This document shows, one piece after another, positions 20,525-29,358 of a stretch of 29,358 nucleotides of DNA. How positions within the stretch are numbered: position 1 is the first letter of the stretch; every line of letters starts with the position of its first letter. The DNA is from Amphimedon queenslandica (Eukaryota; Porifera; Demospongiae; Haplosclerida; Niphatidae), in assembly GCF_000090795.2 (NCBI RefSeq), contig NW_003546577.1, forward strand, positions 52,581-81,938, in the 5' to 3' direction. Made by a program: the position numbers and the translations under genes. Under the pieces are notes generated by a model that was not told the DNA's origin, did no database searches, and saw only the letters and a list, made by a program, of their open reading frames with translations.

Positions 20525-21740
20525 GGAAAGGGTCATACCTGTTTGGAGGACGATGACAACCAGTTGGATACAGAGAACGAGTAGTACGAGTTTCCTCCGT
20601 CATTCGATGAGTATTCAGGAATTGTGTAAAATCACCCTCGGGTACCATAGACCTTTTCTTCTTAATTATATGATCCATCTGTCTCCTAATAATAGTTCCA
20701 TCATCTCCTTGAATCAAGAAAGATTGGGAACCGAGGTACTTTGTAATTTTCCCTGGTTTCCACTTTTGATCTCCGTTAAAATTTTTATACATTATTCCCT
20801 CCCCTACTAAAAATTTTCTAGTACAAGAGTGCTGATCATGGAATTCCTTCTGCTTATACTGGTTATTCTCTACTCGAGTGGTAAGATCTGGTTTCACCAA
20901 ATTCACCTTCAAAAAAGATAGTGAACCGAGGTACTTCATAATTTTCCCTGGTTTCCACTTTTCATCTCCGTTAAAATTTCTATACATTATTCCCTCCCCT
21001 ACTAAAAATTTTCTAGTACAAGATTGCTGATCATGGAATTCCTTCTGCTTATACTGGTTATTCTCTACTCGAATGGTAAGATCTGGTTTCACCAAATCCA
21101 CCTTAGACTTATAATACATCTGAACTTCAGTTCTGAGGGAGAAACACCAGTGGTACAATGAGGAATAAACCTGTAATTAAGGAGAATACATGCATGTCTC
21201 TCAGACAGTGTACCATCAGCAATTTCTTAAGACCATTCTTGACTAGCTGAACATCTCTTTCAGACAACCCATTAGAAGCAGGATGGTACGGTGAAGAGAT
21301 AATATGGTGAATACCATATTGAGTGAGATATGATTCAAAATCTTGACTTACAAGTGACGGGCCATTGTCAGAGACAATAGTATCAGGCAAACCAAACTGT
21401 GCAAAGAGCACTTTTAATTTAGAGCTAGTAGCTCATTAAGTAACAGTACACAGGGGAAATACTTCAATCCACTTAGAAAATGCATCCACAATTACTAATA
21501 GCATAGTGTTATTCTTCAATGAACCGGCAAAATCAATATGGAGGTGGGACCAAGTGCAGGATGGCCATGGCCAAGAATGAATGGGAGCCTCAGGAATTGA
21601 ATTACAATTTTCCTGGCAAAAAGAACCACTCTTTACCATTTCGTCTTTAGCAGTATCAATATTAGGCCACCATATACACGATCGTGCTCTAGCTTTCAAT
21701 TTAGTAATGCCAAAATGACCATGCAATTCAAGTAGCAACT
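20525..21740 (-). pseudogene. Integrase of the nested Gypsy, with duplicated tail
   Basis: The zinc domain and first part of the core are in 21436-21738 (minus): GHFGITKLKARARSCIWWPN, then a ligand pair of which the first Cys appears replaced (KSGSFCQENC), and LHIDFAG with the first catalytic Asp. After a stop near 21434, the frame 21127-21411 has PDTIVSDNGPSLVS (second Asp) and SPYHPASNGLSER (Glu), so the DDE acids persist. The next frame (20463-21158) holds the SH3-like C-terminal domain (VGEGIMYRNFNGDEKWKPGKI...YLGS.SFL) twice in tandem, 65 residues apart, followed by GTIIRRQMDHI and a short tail. The integrase of this family inserts the cDNA. Frame breaks near 21430 and 21150 inactivate it. 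The duplication is unusual. Confidence 0.88.
20715..21104 (-). repeat. 195-bp in-frame tandem duplication in integrase C-terminal domain
   Basis: Units 20715-20909 and 20910-21104 have exactly the same length (65 codons) and differ at about 10 positions by hand count. The duplication keeps one open frame across both copies. Confidence 0.95.
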
Positions 21741-21822
21741 GTTGGCAAAATTTCGCAGCAATAAGTACTCGAGAAGCCCAGAGTATGCATCCATCATGCA
21801 GAGATAACTGAAGCTGTCTATA

Positions 21823-22560
21823 CTAGTAAGGCTTCAGTGAATCATCAGGACAGCTATCAGGCCATCCTGACTTCAGATACTGTAGAACCAGGGATAGAGT
21901 AGAGTCTGACTTAGTAGCAGCAGCAACACTTTTAGCAGCAATAGGTCTATTAGCTATGTTCTCCATTAAAAGAATTAATTCTGGAGGTAGGGGAGTATTG
22001 CTAATCAATTCACTTAATGGAAGGCAGCTTAATGCATCAGCATTAGCATGATTAGCAGAAGACTTAAAGTGTAAATCATATTCATATGCTGCTAGAATCA
22101 ATGCCCATCGTTGAATACGAGCTGATGATTGACTTGAAATAGGTTTTTGACGAACCAGTAAAGACAGTAGAGGCTTGTGGTCAGTAATTAAGGAAAAATG
22201 ATGACCATACAAGTAACAATGAATTTTAATAACCCCAAAGACAAATGCCAGACCCTCGTTTTCAACTTGACTATACTTCTTCTCAGTATCACTCAGTGTA
22301 CGAGATGCGAACGAAATTGGCGTCTCAGTACCATCTGGGAAACAGTGGGCCAAAACTGCTCCAACTCCATACTGCAGTGCATCACATGCTACAAGAAGAG
22401 GCAATGTGCTATCAAAGTGTACTAGACATTTATCATCAGTCAACAACTCTTTAGAGTAAATAAAGGCTGCTTCAACATCTGCTGACCAATTCCAAGTAAC
22501 ATTATGATGCAACAACTCATAACGTGGTGCTAATGTAGAAGGCAAATGAGGCAAAACGAT
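21823..22560 (-). pseudogene. RNase H domain of the nested Gypsy pol
   Basis: In the minus frame 21823-22698, WNWSADVEAAFIYSKELL leads into LLVACDALQYGVGAVLAH, the RNase H start with its Asp. It continues with ISFASRTLSDTEKKYSQVE and a Glu, SLITDHKPLLSLL (second Asp) and SSANHANADALSCLP. This is the RT-associated RNase H that degrades the RNA template. The domain is in one uninterrupted frame and is the best preserved part of the element. A stop at 21823 separates it from the integrase. Confidence 0.9.
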
Positions 22561-23340
22561 TATAATACGATAGTAGACCCAAATATGCTTTAAGTTGCGT
22601 AATATTAGTAGGCATAGGGGCTTCTTTAATAGCTCTAATCTTCTCAGCTGTGGGCTGAAGACCATCTTTATCAATAGGAAAACAAAAATATTGAACAAAA
22701 GAAGTACAGAAATTACACTTCTTTTTCTTTAAATGCAAACCAGCATCATGAAGGCGAGAAAATACTCTCTCTACAGTCTGACTATGCTCTGTGTGAGATT
22801 TCCCAGGTGTCAAAATATCATCTATATAAACAGCTACTTTCGGGACATCTTGTAATAGACTCTACATTACACGCTGAAAAATTGCTGGCGCTGACAATAT
22901 GCCAAAAGGCATACAATTATATGTGAAAAGGCCTTATGAGTATTGATGACAGTGAAACATTTACTATCATAGTCTAGCTCGAGCTGCTGATAAACTCGGG
23001 ACATGTCCAGCTTAGTATAGATAGTGCCCCCAGATAATGCTACATACAGATCGTCCAACTTTGGAATAGGATATGACTCTAACTTGGATGCTTTGTTAAC
23101 AGTTACACTATAGTACCCACAAACTCTCACAATCACTTTATCACTCTTCATTACAGGCACAATAGGCGCTGCCCACTCAGAAAATTGAATTGGGGATATA
23201 ATTTGTATGTCTGATAATCTTTGTAATTCATCTTATACTTTTTTCTTATAGGTGTACGGAATAGGACGAGGCTTGTAAAACTTTGGAGTAACCTGAGAAT
23301 CAAAGTATATATGACCTTTGAAATCTTTAAGTTGACCCAA
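22560..23340 (-). pseudogene. Reverse transcriptase of the nested Gypsy pol
   Basis: The RT begins in the protease frame (about 23340-23233, VTPKFYKPRPIPY) and changes frame to 22867-23160: VNKASKLESYPIPKLDDL, then YTKLDMSRVYQQLEL, which has the first catalytic Asp. The MPFG box (CMPFGILSAPAIFQ) lies in another frame around 22880-22920. The metal-binding box reads YIDDILTPG (about 22808-22835), intact. The thumb follows in 22517-22813 (RVFSRLHDAGLHLKKKKC, then AYLGLLSYYNRF). Catalytic acids are kept but at least three frameshifts break the chain. Confidence 0.9.
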
Positions 23341-23721
23341 CTCTTTAGTAAAGAGACTCTCAAATTTATCCAATAACAAATCTATAGATTCTCGACCTTT
23401 AATACTATGTACTTCATACCAATCAAGCTTCATCTCAAATAACCACTCACGACCAAACAAAGTCGGTCCTTGCTCAGATACAATATATAATGGCAAAGCA
23501 ACAGCTTGTTTCTTGTAAACAACATTTACATGTACAATACCTTGTACTGTTAACAACTCACCTGAATAGGTCCTTAAAAGTGTTGATGACTCTTCTAAAA
23601 CTTTGAAAGGAAAGTGTGAACGAAATGTATCCAATGACATAGTGGAAACAGATGAGCCTGTGTCTTGCTCCATCTTGACTGAAACATCATGCATGAGAAT
23701 ATCAACAATAATAGGATCCAT
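23233..23721 (-). pseudogene. Protease of the nested Gypsy pol
   Basis: The minus frame has the retropepsin site KMEQDTGSSVSTMS (Asp at residue 20 of the frame), LRTYSGELLTVQG and the closing TLFGREWLF motif near residue 90. It then runs on in frame into the RT lead-in (LLDKFESLFTKELGQLKDFKG). There is no stop in the protease itself. It follows the zinc knuckle of gag and would mature the polyprotein. Confidence 0.85.
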
Positions 23722-23907
23722 ACGACCCGTTCTGACTGTGAAAGAGTACTCATCGCGAGTAGCAGTAGTATCACTAGTGTAGTACAGAACGATTGGTCGT
23801 CTTGTAATCGCTCGGGCGTGAAGTGGTAGAACGTCTTGGGTTGCTACGGCAAACGGAACTGATACGTCCAGTTTTATTACATTAAAACAGGTAGCAGTCT
23901 TGTATAG

Positions 23908-24528
23908 ACACTTATTAGGAGCATGTCTTGACTGTCCACATCTGTAACAGTTACGCTTACCACCCCACCATCTGTGTGATGCTGGCCATTATGATTATGA
24001 GGCTTCTGCTGCTCTAGTAGAGTGCACAGGGTTTGAACCATGAGGATGCAACCCTTTTGAATCTTTCATCGCTAGGTCCAGAGACATGCTGTAAAGCATC
24101 CTTGAGTGCGAGATCGTCACCCTCTGATAATAGTCGCGTATAGCTGCATCATTGATACCGCATATCTGTCGATCCCTCAGCATTGTATCTAGCTGGCCAC
24201 CAAAGCCACAGTCTTTAGCAAGTTACCTTAATCGAGACATGTACTCAGCAACTGACATTTGAGGCTTATGAATACATCTGTAAAACTCCGAACGATAATA
24301 TATTTGTGACCTCTTAAGTGCAAAATGATCCTCCAACTTCTTCAACTCTTCATACAACTTATGTTTGACACTTCAGGACAAGCAGACATCTCAACGTTTC
24401 ATAAGTGTCGGCTCCAATAAGACTTTGGCTCTAATAAGACTTAAGTTGGTACCTTGCTTCTTGTCCGCTCCTGTAATGCCGTTTGCAACAAAATAGAATT
24501 TGACTCTCAGAGTATGGAGTCTAGTCAT
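23908..24528 (-). pseudogene. Gag of the nested Gypsy
   Basis: The likely start is the minus-strand ATG at 24528 (MTRLHTLRVKFYFVANGI), about 60 bases after the primer site. The phrase F-Y-F-V-A-N-G-I is common in this kind of capsid. The chain breaks near 24391 and resumes by 24183 (MLRDRQICGINDAAIRDYY), matching the L-R-D-R-x-x-x-G-I segment of Gypsy capsids. A single intact CCHC knuckle (CYRCGQSRHAPNKC) lies at 23908-23949. Frames change at least twice between them. Confidence 0.8.
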
Positions 24529-24590
24529 CGTGCTCAGGATTGAAGGGTCCAAGCCGTCCAACAGATCCAGCAATGACAGAGTAACGTTAG

Positions 24591-24605
24591 TGTCCTCGTT
24601 GCCAA
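24591..24605 (-). other. Primer-binding site of the nested Gypsy
   Basis: On the minus strand TTGGCAACGAGGACA follows the LTR end ATAACA. The form TTGGCGACGAGG is frequent in Ty3/Gypsy elements. The one change (G to A) again fits CpG decay. Confidence 0.65.
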
Positions 24606-25041
24606 TGTTATGTTTACTCCCTTCACTATGCTATCAGCTGCTAACGCGCAGTATTGGCGCAACAATTGAGTGTTATAATTATGCTAAAAGTTAAAAAAGA
24701 AGGAAGAAGAGAGAGAGAATATCTTGCACAATCAATACATGAGGGAGAGAGCACGAGAGAGAACTGAACAATAGAATAGATAACAAAGGACAAAGAACTG
24801 TCTAGCATTCTAAAAATAGTAACAACACATGTTCATTACTCATACTCATAACAAATCATAACTAACATAATCACTAATAACCAGTAATAACAATACTAAT
24901 AATAATGTCTCTCAATTCTTAGTATTAACAACAATAACAACAATAATAATAATAATAACAATAGCAGCAACAATAACAACACTAACAATCATAATTACAA
25001 CAATAACAATAATAATTCATGTGTGCAAATGCAGTACTACA
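24606..25041 (-). repeat. 5' LTR of the nested Gypsy
   Basis: The LTR is 436 bp, running on the minus strand from TGTAGTACTG to ATAACA. The start is fixed by comparison with the 3' copy. The end is fixed by TG...CA and the adjacent primer site. Its U3 is rich in AAC/AAT repeats (24925-25018) and a GAGA run lies near 24700-24718. Confidence 0.75.
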
Positions 25042-26037
25042 CCAGAGTTATCTAAAATGTCTCACGAGATTGATCTCGAGGAGAGGACTTCCATCCAGAA
25101 TTGTCTCAGGCAACAGAACTACTTTCAAGGGAGCATCTAAATCCATATGTGCCATCATGGAACACCCTGAGGTGCAGCTTTTTGTGTCCGGGGTTAACGT
25201 CAAATGGAGTTTTAATATTGAGAGTGCCATGGTTAGGAGGGTTCTTCGAGACGATGGTTCAGTTGGTGACAAAATGTCTCAGGATGCTTGTTGGTAAAGC
25301 TAAACTCACTTATGAAGAACGAATAACTAAAATAAATGAAGTGGAGCTAATTCTTAATTCAAGACCACTCACATATGTCTTACAGTGATTTAGATAAACT
25401 AATAACTCCATCCCACTTAATATTTGGCAGGCGTTTACTCAATCTACCAGACTATTTGTGTACGAATCAAGAAGTGGAGGAGTATAACTCTACCTACTCA
25501 ATGTCTTGACAAATGAAGTACTTGAAGACAATACTTAACCACTTTTGGTCTCGATGGAGAAGAGAATACTTAACTGAATTAAGGGAAGGTCATCGGAGAA
25601 TCTGTCCTGATGAATCTAGTATAACTACTGAAGATGTGGTCATTGTTTATGATGACACACACAGAGGACTCTGGAGACTAGGAGTAGTAGAGAAGACCCC
25701 TCGAGGAAAAGATAATGTGATGAGAAGAGCTGTGGTACGTATTAAAGGAGGCTCTAATATTTCGTCACTTCTGAGGTGACCAATACAATGACTCTACCAC
25801 ATGGAAGTGACATCATTTGAATGAAGAGAAGAGACCTCAACTAGCGAGAGGGACAGGAATGTTACTGGTGCGAGAGAAGAGTAAGATTCTTATGATTCAC
25901 AGTCTGTGTATATGTCCCCTCCACCAGAACCATTTGCTGGGTCCATCCCTCCTACTCATCCTACATCTACTCGTAGATCTAGCTGTCATGCTGCTTTAGA
26001 GGCTAGAGATCAGATTATTGCTAGACTGATGGATTGA
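25042..26037 (+). pseudogene. BEL/Pao integrase end and DUF5641-type C-terminus
   Basis: BEL coding resumes right after the Gypsy LTR: SYLKCLTRLISRRGLPSRIV, then SGNRTTFKGASK, where the usual catalytic SDN has become SGN. It continues with VKWSFNIESA, and after a frameshift near 25225 LGGFFETMVQLVTK with the Glu, then INEVELILNSRPLTYV (25101-25388). Frame 25513-25779 is the C-terminal DUF5641-type domain (LNHFWSRWRREYLTELR, VVIVYDDTHRGLWRLGVVE, RRAVVRIKGG). A final damaged segment contains a Pro-rich stretch and AALEARDQIIARLMD, ending near 26037. The enzyme is dead through the Asp replacement and frameshifts, and its N-terminal half is absent. Confidence 0.88.
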
Positions 26038-26170
26038 AACGTGAGATTGACTTTGGGACACATATTATAATTATTATTGCATTATTGTTTTCCTTTTTTC
26101 TTGTATATGTCATGACTACTAGCTTTATGCTATGACAAAGAGAGATCCTTAATTGTAATGTTTTCAATTT

Positions 26171-26181
26171 AAGGTTGGAAG
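26171..26181 (+). other. Candidate BEL polypurine tract
   Basis: AAGGTTGGAAG directly precedes the right LTR. It is only partly purine, so it is a weak call. Confidence 0.4.
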
Positions 26182-26594
26182 TGTTGAATTTTCAAGATTT
26201 CTAATGATTAATTATCAATCATTAGTGATGATTAATAATTATTAATCATGGATTGTCAAACTATAAATACGACAATTTCATTATTTTTGTTCACTACTAC
26301 TTTTATGCTTGTTCATTGTTGATACTGTTGAAAGAGAGGAAGGTCTTTGACCTAGTTCATTCACAAAAGATATTTGTAGTATTGACTCCCCAACCTGAAT
26401 TAGTTGTCAACAGTTAATTCCAAGATCCAGTTCCCCTATCTGGAAGGACGACGGTGATAGTGGACAAGTCAGATGGCTATTCCTGATCTCAATCTTTACC
26501 TATTCTTGACCTAGGAGTCCGACAGTCCGAGGATTGCTGGGTTTCATTGTTCTAGCTAAGATCAGTTCTGAAAGCTGAAATCGCATTCTTCTCA
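26182..26594 (+). repeat. 3' LTR of the BEL element
   Basis: This 413-bp copy begins TGTTGAATTTTC and ends TTCTCA. It contains a perfect 22-bp AT-rich palindrome at 26228-26249 and TATAAATA at 26262-26269. It is somewhat shorter than the left LTR, which has extra bases near its start. Confidence 0.88.
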
Positions 26595-28016
26595 GTTAGT
26601 GGCCATACATGGTGTCTCGAATGATGTGCTTTTCAGTTTGACACTTCCTATATTTGGATCATGAAATCGGCTGCTAAGATTTCAAGTCTTTTTGCCATAG
26701 TTATATATATATAAACAAGGTCCAGATGCATTTACTGTAAGATTGTACAAACTAAAATGAACAAAAATTTATGTAACAGGCTTTGATAATGAAAATCATA
26801 ATTATTTTTGTATATGCAACATGCTGGGCACTTTTATAAAAACTTGAAGACGAACATATTGCAAAACGTTGCATACAATAACATACTCTGCACATAAAGA
26901 CTCCAAAATCTATACCATTACACTGCTTTGGAACTATCTGCAAAAAAATTATTTAATATTACACTTCAAGCAACTGCATACCTTATTAATATAACTGTAA
27001 GTATTACAATCAAATAATTCTTTCTGCATTGGGAACAGCGTTTCAAGATATTGATCAAGAAACCTGCAATCATCTATTTTAATATTTAAGCAAAAAAGTT
27101 TTCAGCACAATTACCTGACATCCCATTAACTTTAGCTTATTACAATTTTTAATACCAAAATTAGTGAATTTTTGATAAAGAAACCCTGTGTTCTAGCCCC
27201 AAGCACACTCATATACGCCCACAGAGTGGTTGCATTTTGGCTCAGTACCTCAATCCTTTTTTATTTTGGTGGTCAGCTTCAATTTTAATGTAATCAATAA
27301 TTTGTGAAATTTGTAGAAAAGTTTATAAAAACTCAGTGTACTAAGAAGTCATATATAAAGAAGATACTGAGCCAAAAAGTGAATTCCACCTGCAATTAAG
27401 TTTTGTTTCTGCCTAAACATTACCTGTTAGCTATATCAAGGTGTGTATATGATAAAGTTGGTAAATTTTGACACAGAAATCTTAAAGTCTGAGTTCCTGC
27501 AAAATACTCAGCCACACCCCAAGTGGGCGTTAGGCATGCACTTTAATTGGCTCAGTAGCTCCAGCATTCTTCATTATTGAGCTCCAAATATTTTAGAAAA
27601 CTTTCAGTTGGGCAAATTAAATGTTTGTGACAGAGCCAATGTGTCAGTGCTTTCCTTAAAAATGAATTTGAAAATCAAAATGACCAATTTGGAGACTGTA
27701 GAATAGCAGTTTGAGTATGATTTTTAAAAAGTACATTATATTGCAATGATATTGAATTTCAGGTAGTGCTGAAGTAGTTACAACTAAAAATCTAGTATAA
27801 ATTAGATTAACTTTTAAAAATAACATTACCTATCATTTTAATAGTAAGAGTGATGCAAAGCAATGTTTTTCAAAAACATGCAGTTAAGAAATGAAAATTG
27901 ATGGAGCTAAAGCTACATGAACTGAGCCAAAAGTGCAAGCTGAATTAGGGGTGTAGCTGAGTGCTTTATGCTATGCCCAAACACTTGTCAAGATCAAGGA
28001 AGAACTTTGTGGAAGA
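26595..28016. other. Gene-free stretch with inverted repeats
   Basis: No coding region is supported. An (AT)n run lies near 26701-26714. A motif containing GGCTCAGT recurs four times in alternating orientation between 27231 and 27937. The outer pair with an extended match defines a possible small element at 27506-27962. Confidence 0.55.
27506..27962. repeat. Possible non-autonomous element with diverged inverted ends
   Basis: The left end has ACTCAGCCACACCCC (27506-27520) followed by TGCACTTTAATTGGCTCAGT (27537-27556). The right end carries the complement in the opposite order: ACTGAGCCAAAAGTGCA (27921-27937), then GGGGTGTAGCTGAGT (27948-27962). Two related half-copies lie just upstream at 27231-27247 and 27365-27380. 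No target-site duplication was recognised. Confidence 0.45.
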
Positions 28017-28154
28017 ATGGCTGCTGGTAGCAGTAGTGGCCCTCCTTCTGGAGGAGATAGAGTGACAGTAAACGTCGGTACCTTAACCCAAGCAATAGCA
28101 GCAGCTATTCAGAAAATTACTACACTACAATCTCGAGGTAGAACTGTGACATGA
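28017..28154 (+). CDS. Small ORF or first exon, hypothetical
   Basis: An ATG at 28017 in a reasonable context (AGAATGG) opens 45 codons: MAAGSSSGPPSGGDRVTVNV, then a helical stretch GTLTQAIAAAIQKITTLQSR. Base composition is less AT-rich than the flanks and the residue usage is protein-like. A donor-like CGAG|GTAGAA occurs at 28137/28138, so this could be a first exon of a longer gene or of a retroelement gag. No homolog was recognised and no second exon was found in the window. Confidence 0.3.
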   Translation: MAAGSSSGPPSGGDRVTVNVGTLTQAIAAAIQKITTLQSRGRTVT

Positions 28155-28747
28155 GTGTTGACACTGCTTCACCAGGCACGTCTGAGGCACCCAATGAACA
28201 GTGAGTGAAGCTGGGGCTTGTGATTCCGACATTAAGTTTAATTCAGATGAGAGGGGAAGATTCAAGGGGAAAATAATATTAGTAAAAGAACGAGCAATCG
28301 TGCCCGATATGACTTGGCTGTTCAAGTTGTGAACTTGAAGCCAATTGGTTGAGGTAAACTGATAAAATTCTTACAATGTACATGCATACACTGTACTGTA
28401 CATGCAGTTAATTATGTTATTATTCTATTTTATGTAAATAATAATAATAACAATTTTACAAAGACAAAGGCAAAGTTAACAAATAAAAAGCAAAAGTTTG
28501 TAATAAGGTTCCTGAATGACTCAATGACTGAGTCAGAGAGCCTAAAATTAAATTAAATTACACTGCATTAAAAATTAAATTTAAAACGGAACATATTAAA
28601 ATTAGGAAAAAGTAGGAGTTTTGGGGAAGTGGCAACATTTATTACATGGACATAATAAGTGATAGGTGCATGGGTGGTCAACATTATAAGTGTTGAGAAA
28701 ATGATTACATAAAAACTTGTTCACTTTCATAGAGTTTGTAATAGGAG
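28155..28747. other. Gene-free interval upstream of the LINE tail
   Basis: Nothing coding is supported. AAATAATAATAATAACA at about 28436-28452 is, on the minus strand, a (TTA)n run that could be the 3' tail of the LINE. GTACATGCA is repeated around 28378-28406. Confidence 0.45.
28436..28452. repeat. (TAA)n microsatellite, possible LINE tail
   Basis: This short trinucleotide run lies about 300 bases beyond the last LINE codons. CR1/L2/RTE-like LINEs often end in such simple repeats instead of a long poly(A). Confidence 0.5.
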
Positions 28748-29358
28748 AGAAACTTAAATTGAATGATGGCAGCCCATTCCAAAGCCTAGGGAGCCTATAG
28801 AAGTATGAGCCAGAAGTTTGAGAGGATGGAGTGAGCCTGTGATGCAGCTTGTGATAATAGCCAGTTCCTGAGCTTGCTTGACTATAGGAGATAAAAGAAG
28901 AATATTGAATGAGCCAGTGTAGTTAGGATTAGAGTTATCGTGAAGGCTGTGAAGAGCAAAGGAAATATCCAGATATTCAAAGTACATAGACAAAGGAAGG
29001 AGATTAAGAGAGATCAGGCGACATTTGTAATCAGAGGTATAATCTGATATGTATTTTAGTAGCTCTTCTTTGGACTCTTTCCATTACACAGAAGTCTGAG
29101 ATACCAGTCCGACGCCAAACTTGAACTTTGTAAGTCAAGATGGAACGAACTAAAGATAGATAAAGCTTTTTCTTGACACTAACACTCCCGCAGCTGAATG
29201 ATCTCTTTAGCTGTCCCAGGATCTTATAGGCCTTAGATACAATAATAAAGTGGGGCTCCTTCCAGGACATGTCAGATGAGAGGTAATAGCCAAGATCACG
29301 AACTGACTGATTACTGGGGATGGTACAGTAGACTTTCTAAAGAATCAAACATGACCTG
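28748..29358 (-). pseudogene. Non-LTR retrotransposon (LINE) reverse transcriptase, C-terminal end
   Basis: On the minus strand, 29031-29270 reads [31 protein letters not shown] and [13 protein letters not shown]. These are the thumb and post-RT motifs shared by many animal LINEs (KA...L..LKR, Y..LVR..L.YA...W, E.VQRRA). The chain changes frame near 29030 and continues in 28754-28993 (YFEYLDISFALHSLHD, then NYTGSFNILLLSPIVKQ). It ends, after another shift, with a FYRLPRLWNGLPS motif around 28760-28800, the usual C-terminus. The catalytic RT and endonuclease lie beyond the window edge. At least two frameshifts make it a dead 3' end. Clade was not determined. Confidence 0.85.

Larger units (their letters stand above)
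20401..25041 (-). mobile_element. Nested minus-strand Ty3/Gypsy retrotransposon
   Basis: Read on the minus strand the order is 5' LTR (25041-24606), primer site, gag with one zinc knuckle, protease, RT, RNase H, integrase, polypurine tract, and a truncated 3' LTR (20510-20401). This is the standard Ty3/Gypsy order with integrase last. It sits within the BEL element. The YIDD box and the integrase acids remain, but there are many frameshifts. A deletion has removed most of the 3' LTR. Confidence 0.9.
17090..26594 (+). mobile_element. BEL/Pao retrotransposon, interrupted and RT-less
   Basis: Two diverged LTRs (about 17090-17543 and 26182-26594) bracket a BEL-type gag with three zinc knuckles, an aspartic protease, and, far downstream, the end of a BEL integrase and the DUF5641-type C-terminus. 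A minus-strand Gypsy element occupies 20401-25041 in between. BEL sequence resumes inside the integrase, so the BEL RT, RNase H and integrase N-terminus are missing. No target-site duplication is visible at the outer ends. Confidence 0.85.

Noticed and set aside
24938..25018. Array of short repeats that could suggest a CRISPR or satellite
   Set aside because: It is only an imperfect AAT/AAC run inside an LTR. There are no spacers or constant repeat units.
26752..26943. 63-codon Cys-rich open frame on the minus strand
   Set aside because: No start context, no homology recognised, and the flanks are non-coding AT-rich DNA. The Cys spacing fits no known finger.

Overview
The window looks like nuclear DNA of an invertebrate metazoan. 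It is AT-rich, full of microsatellites and short palindromes, and packed with decayed copies of nearly every retrotransposon order (Ty3/Gypsy, Ty1/Copia, BEL/Pao, tyrosine-recombinase DIRS-order, LINE) plus a hAT DNA transposon. A sponge or cnidarian genome would fit, but the species cannot be fixed from this sequence. There are no prokaryotic-style operons, no rRNA or tRNA genes, no CRISPR array, and no convincing complete host gene.

Layout, left to right. (1) 1-1398 holds no recognisable gene. (2) 1399-2063, minus strand, is the C-terminal part of a hAT transposase. (3) About 2064-5475, plus strand, is a truncated Ty3/Gypsy element whose integrase precedes the reverse transcriptase (RT), the Gmr1-like order, and whose gag carries a SCAN-like domain. 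(4) 5476-7431 has no gene. (5) 7432-11128, plus strand, is a DIRS-order element (gag, RT/RNase H, tyrosine recombinase), followed at 11252-11324 by a sequence able to fold into a three-stem structure. (6) 11564-14712, plus strand, is a Ty1/Copia element with two LTRs, a 5-bp target-site duplication (ACTAA) and a half-tRNA-type primer site, but no RT or RNase H. (7) 14718-17089 has no gene but several strong inverted repeats. (8) 17090-26594, plus strand, is a BEL/Pao element. It is interrupted by (9) 20401-25041, a minus-strand Ty3/Gypsy element whose integrase tail contains an in-frame 195-bp tandem duplication. (10) 26595-28016 has no gene but holds diverged inverted repeats. (11) 28017-28154 is a small possible first exon. 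(12) About 28748 to the window end, minus strand, is the 3' end of a LINE.

Every element carries stops, frameshifts or lost catalytic residues, so none looks autonomous. Each protein-coding stretch is part of a gag-pol-type replication cassette: capsid/nucleocapsid, protease, RT/RNase H, and integrase or tyrosine recombinase. The observations most worth following are the integrase-before-RT order with a SCAN-like gag, heat-shock-element-like arrays just upstream of the TATA boxes in two unrelated LTR families, the RT-less but otherwise structurally complete Copia insertion, the three-stem structure behind the tyrosine recombinase, and the duplicated integrase C-terminal domain.
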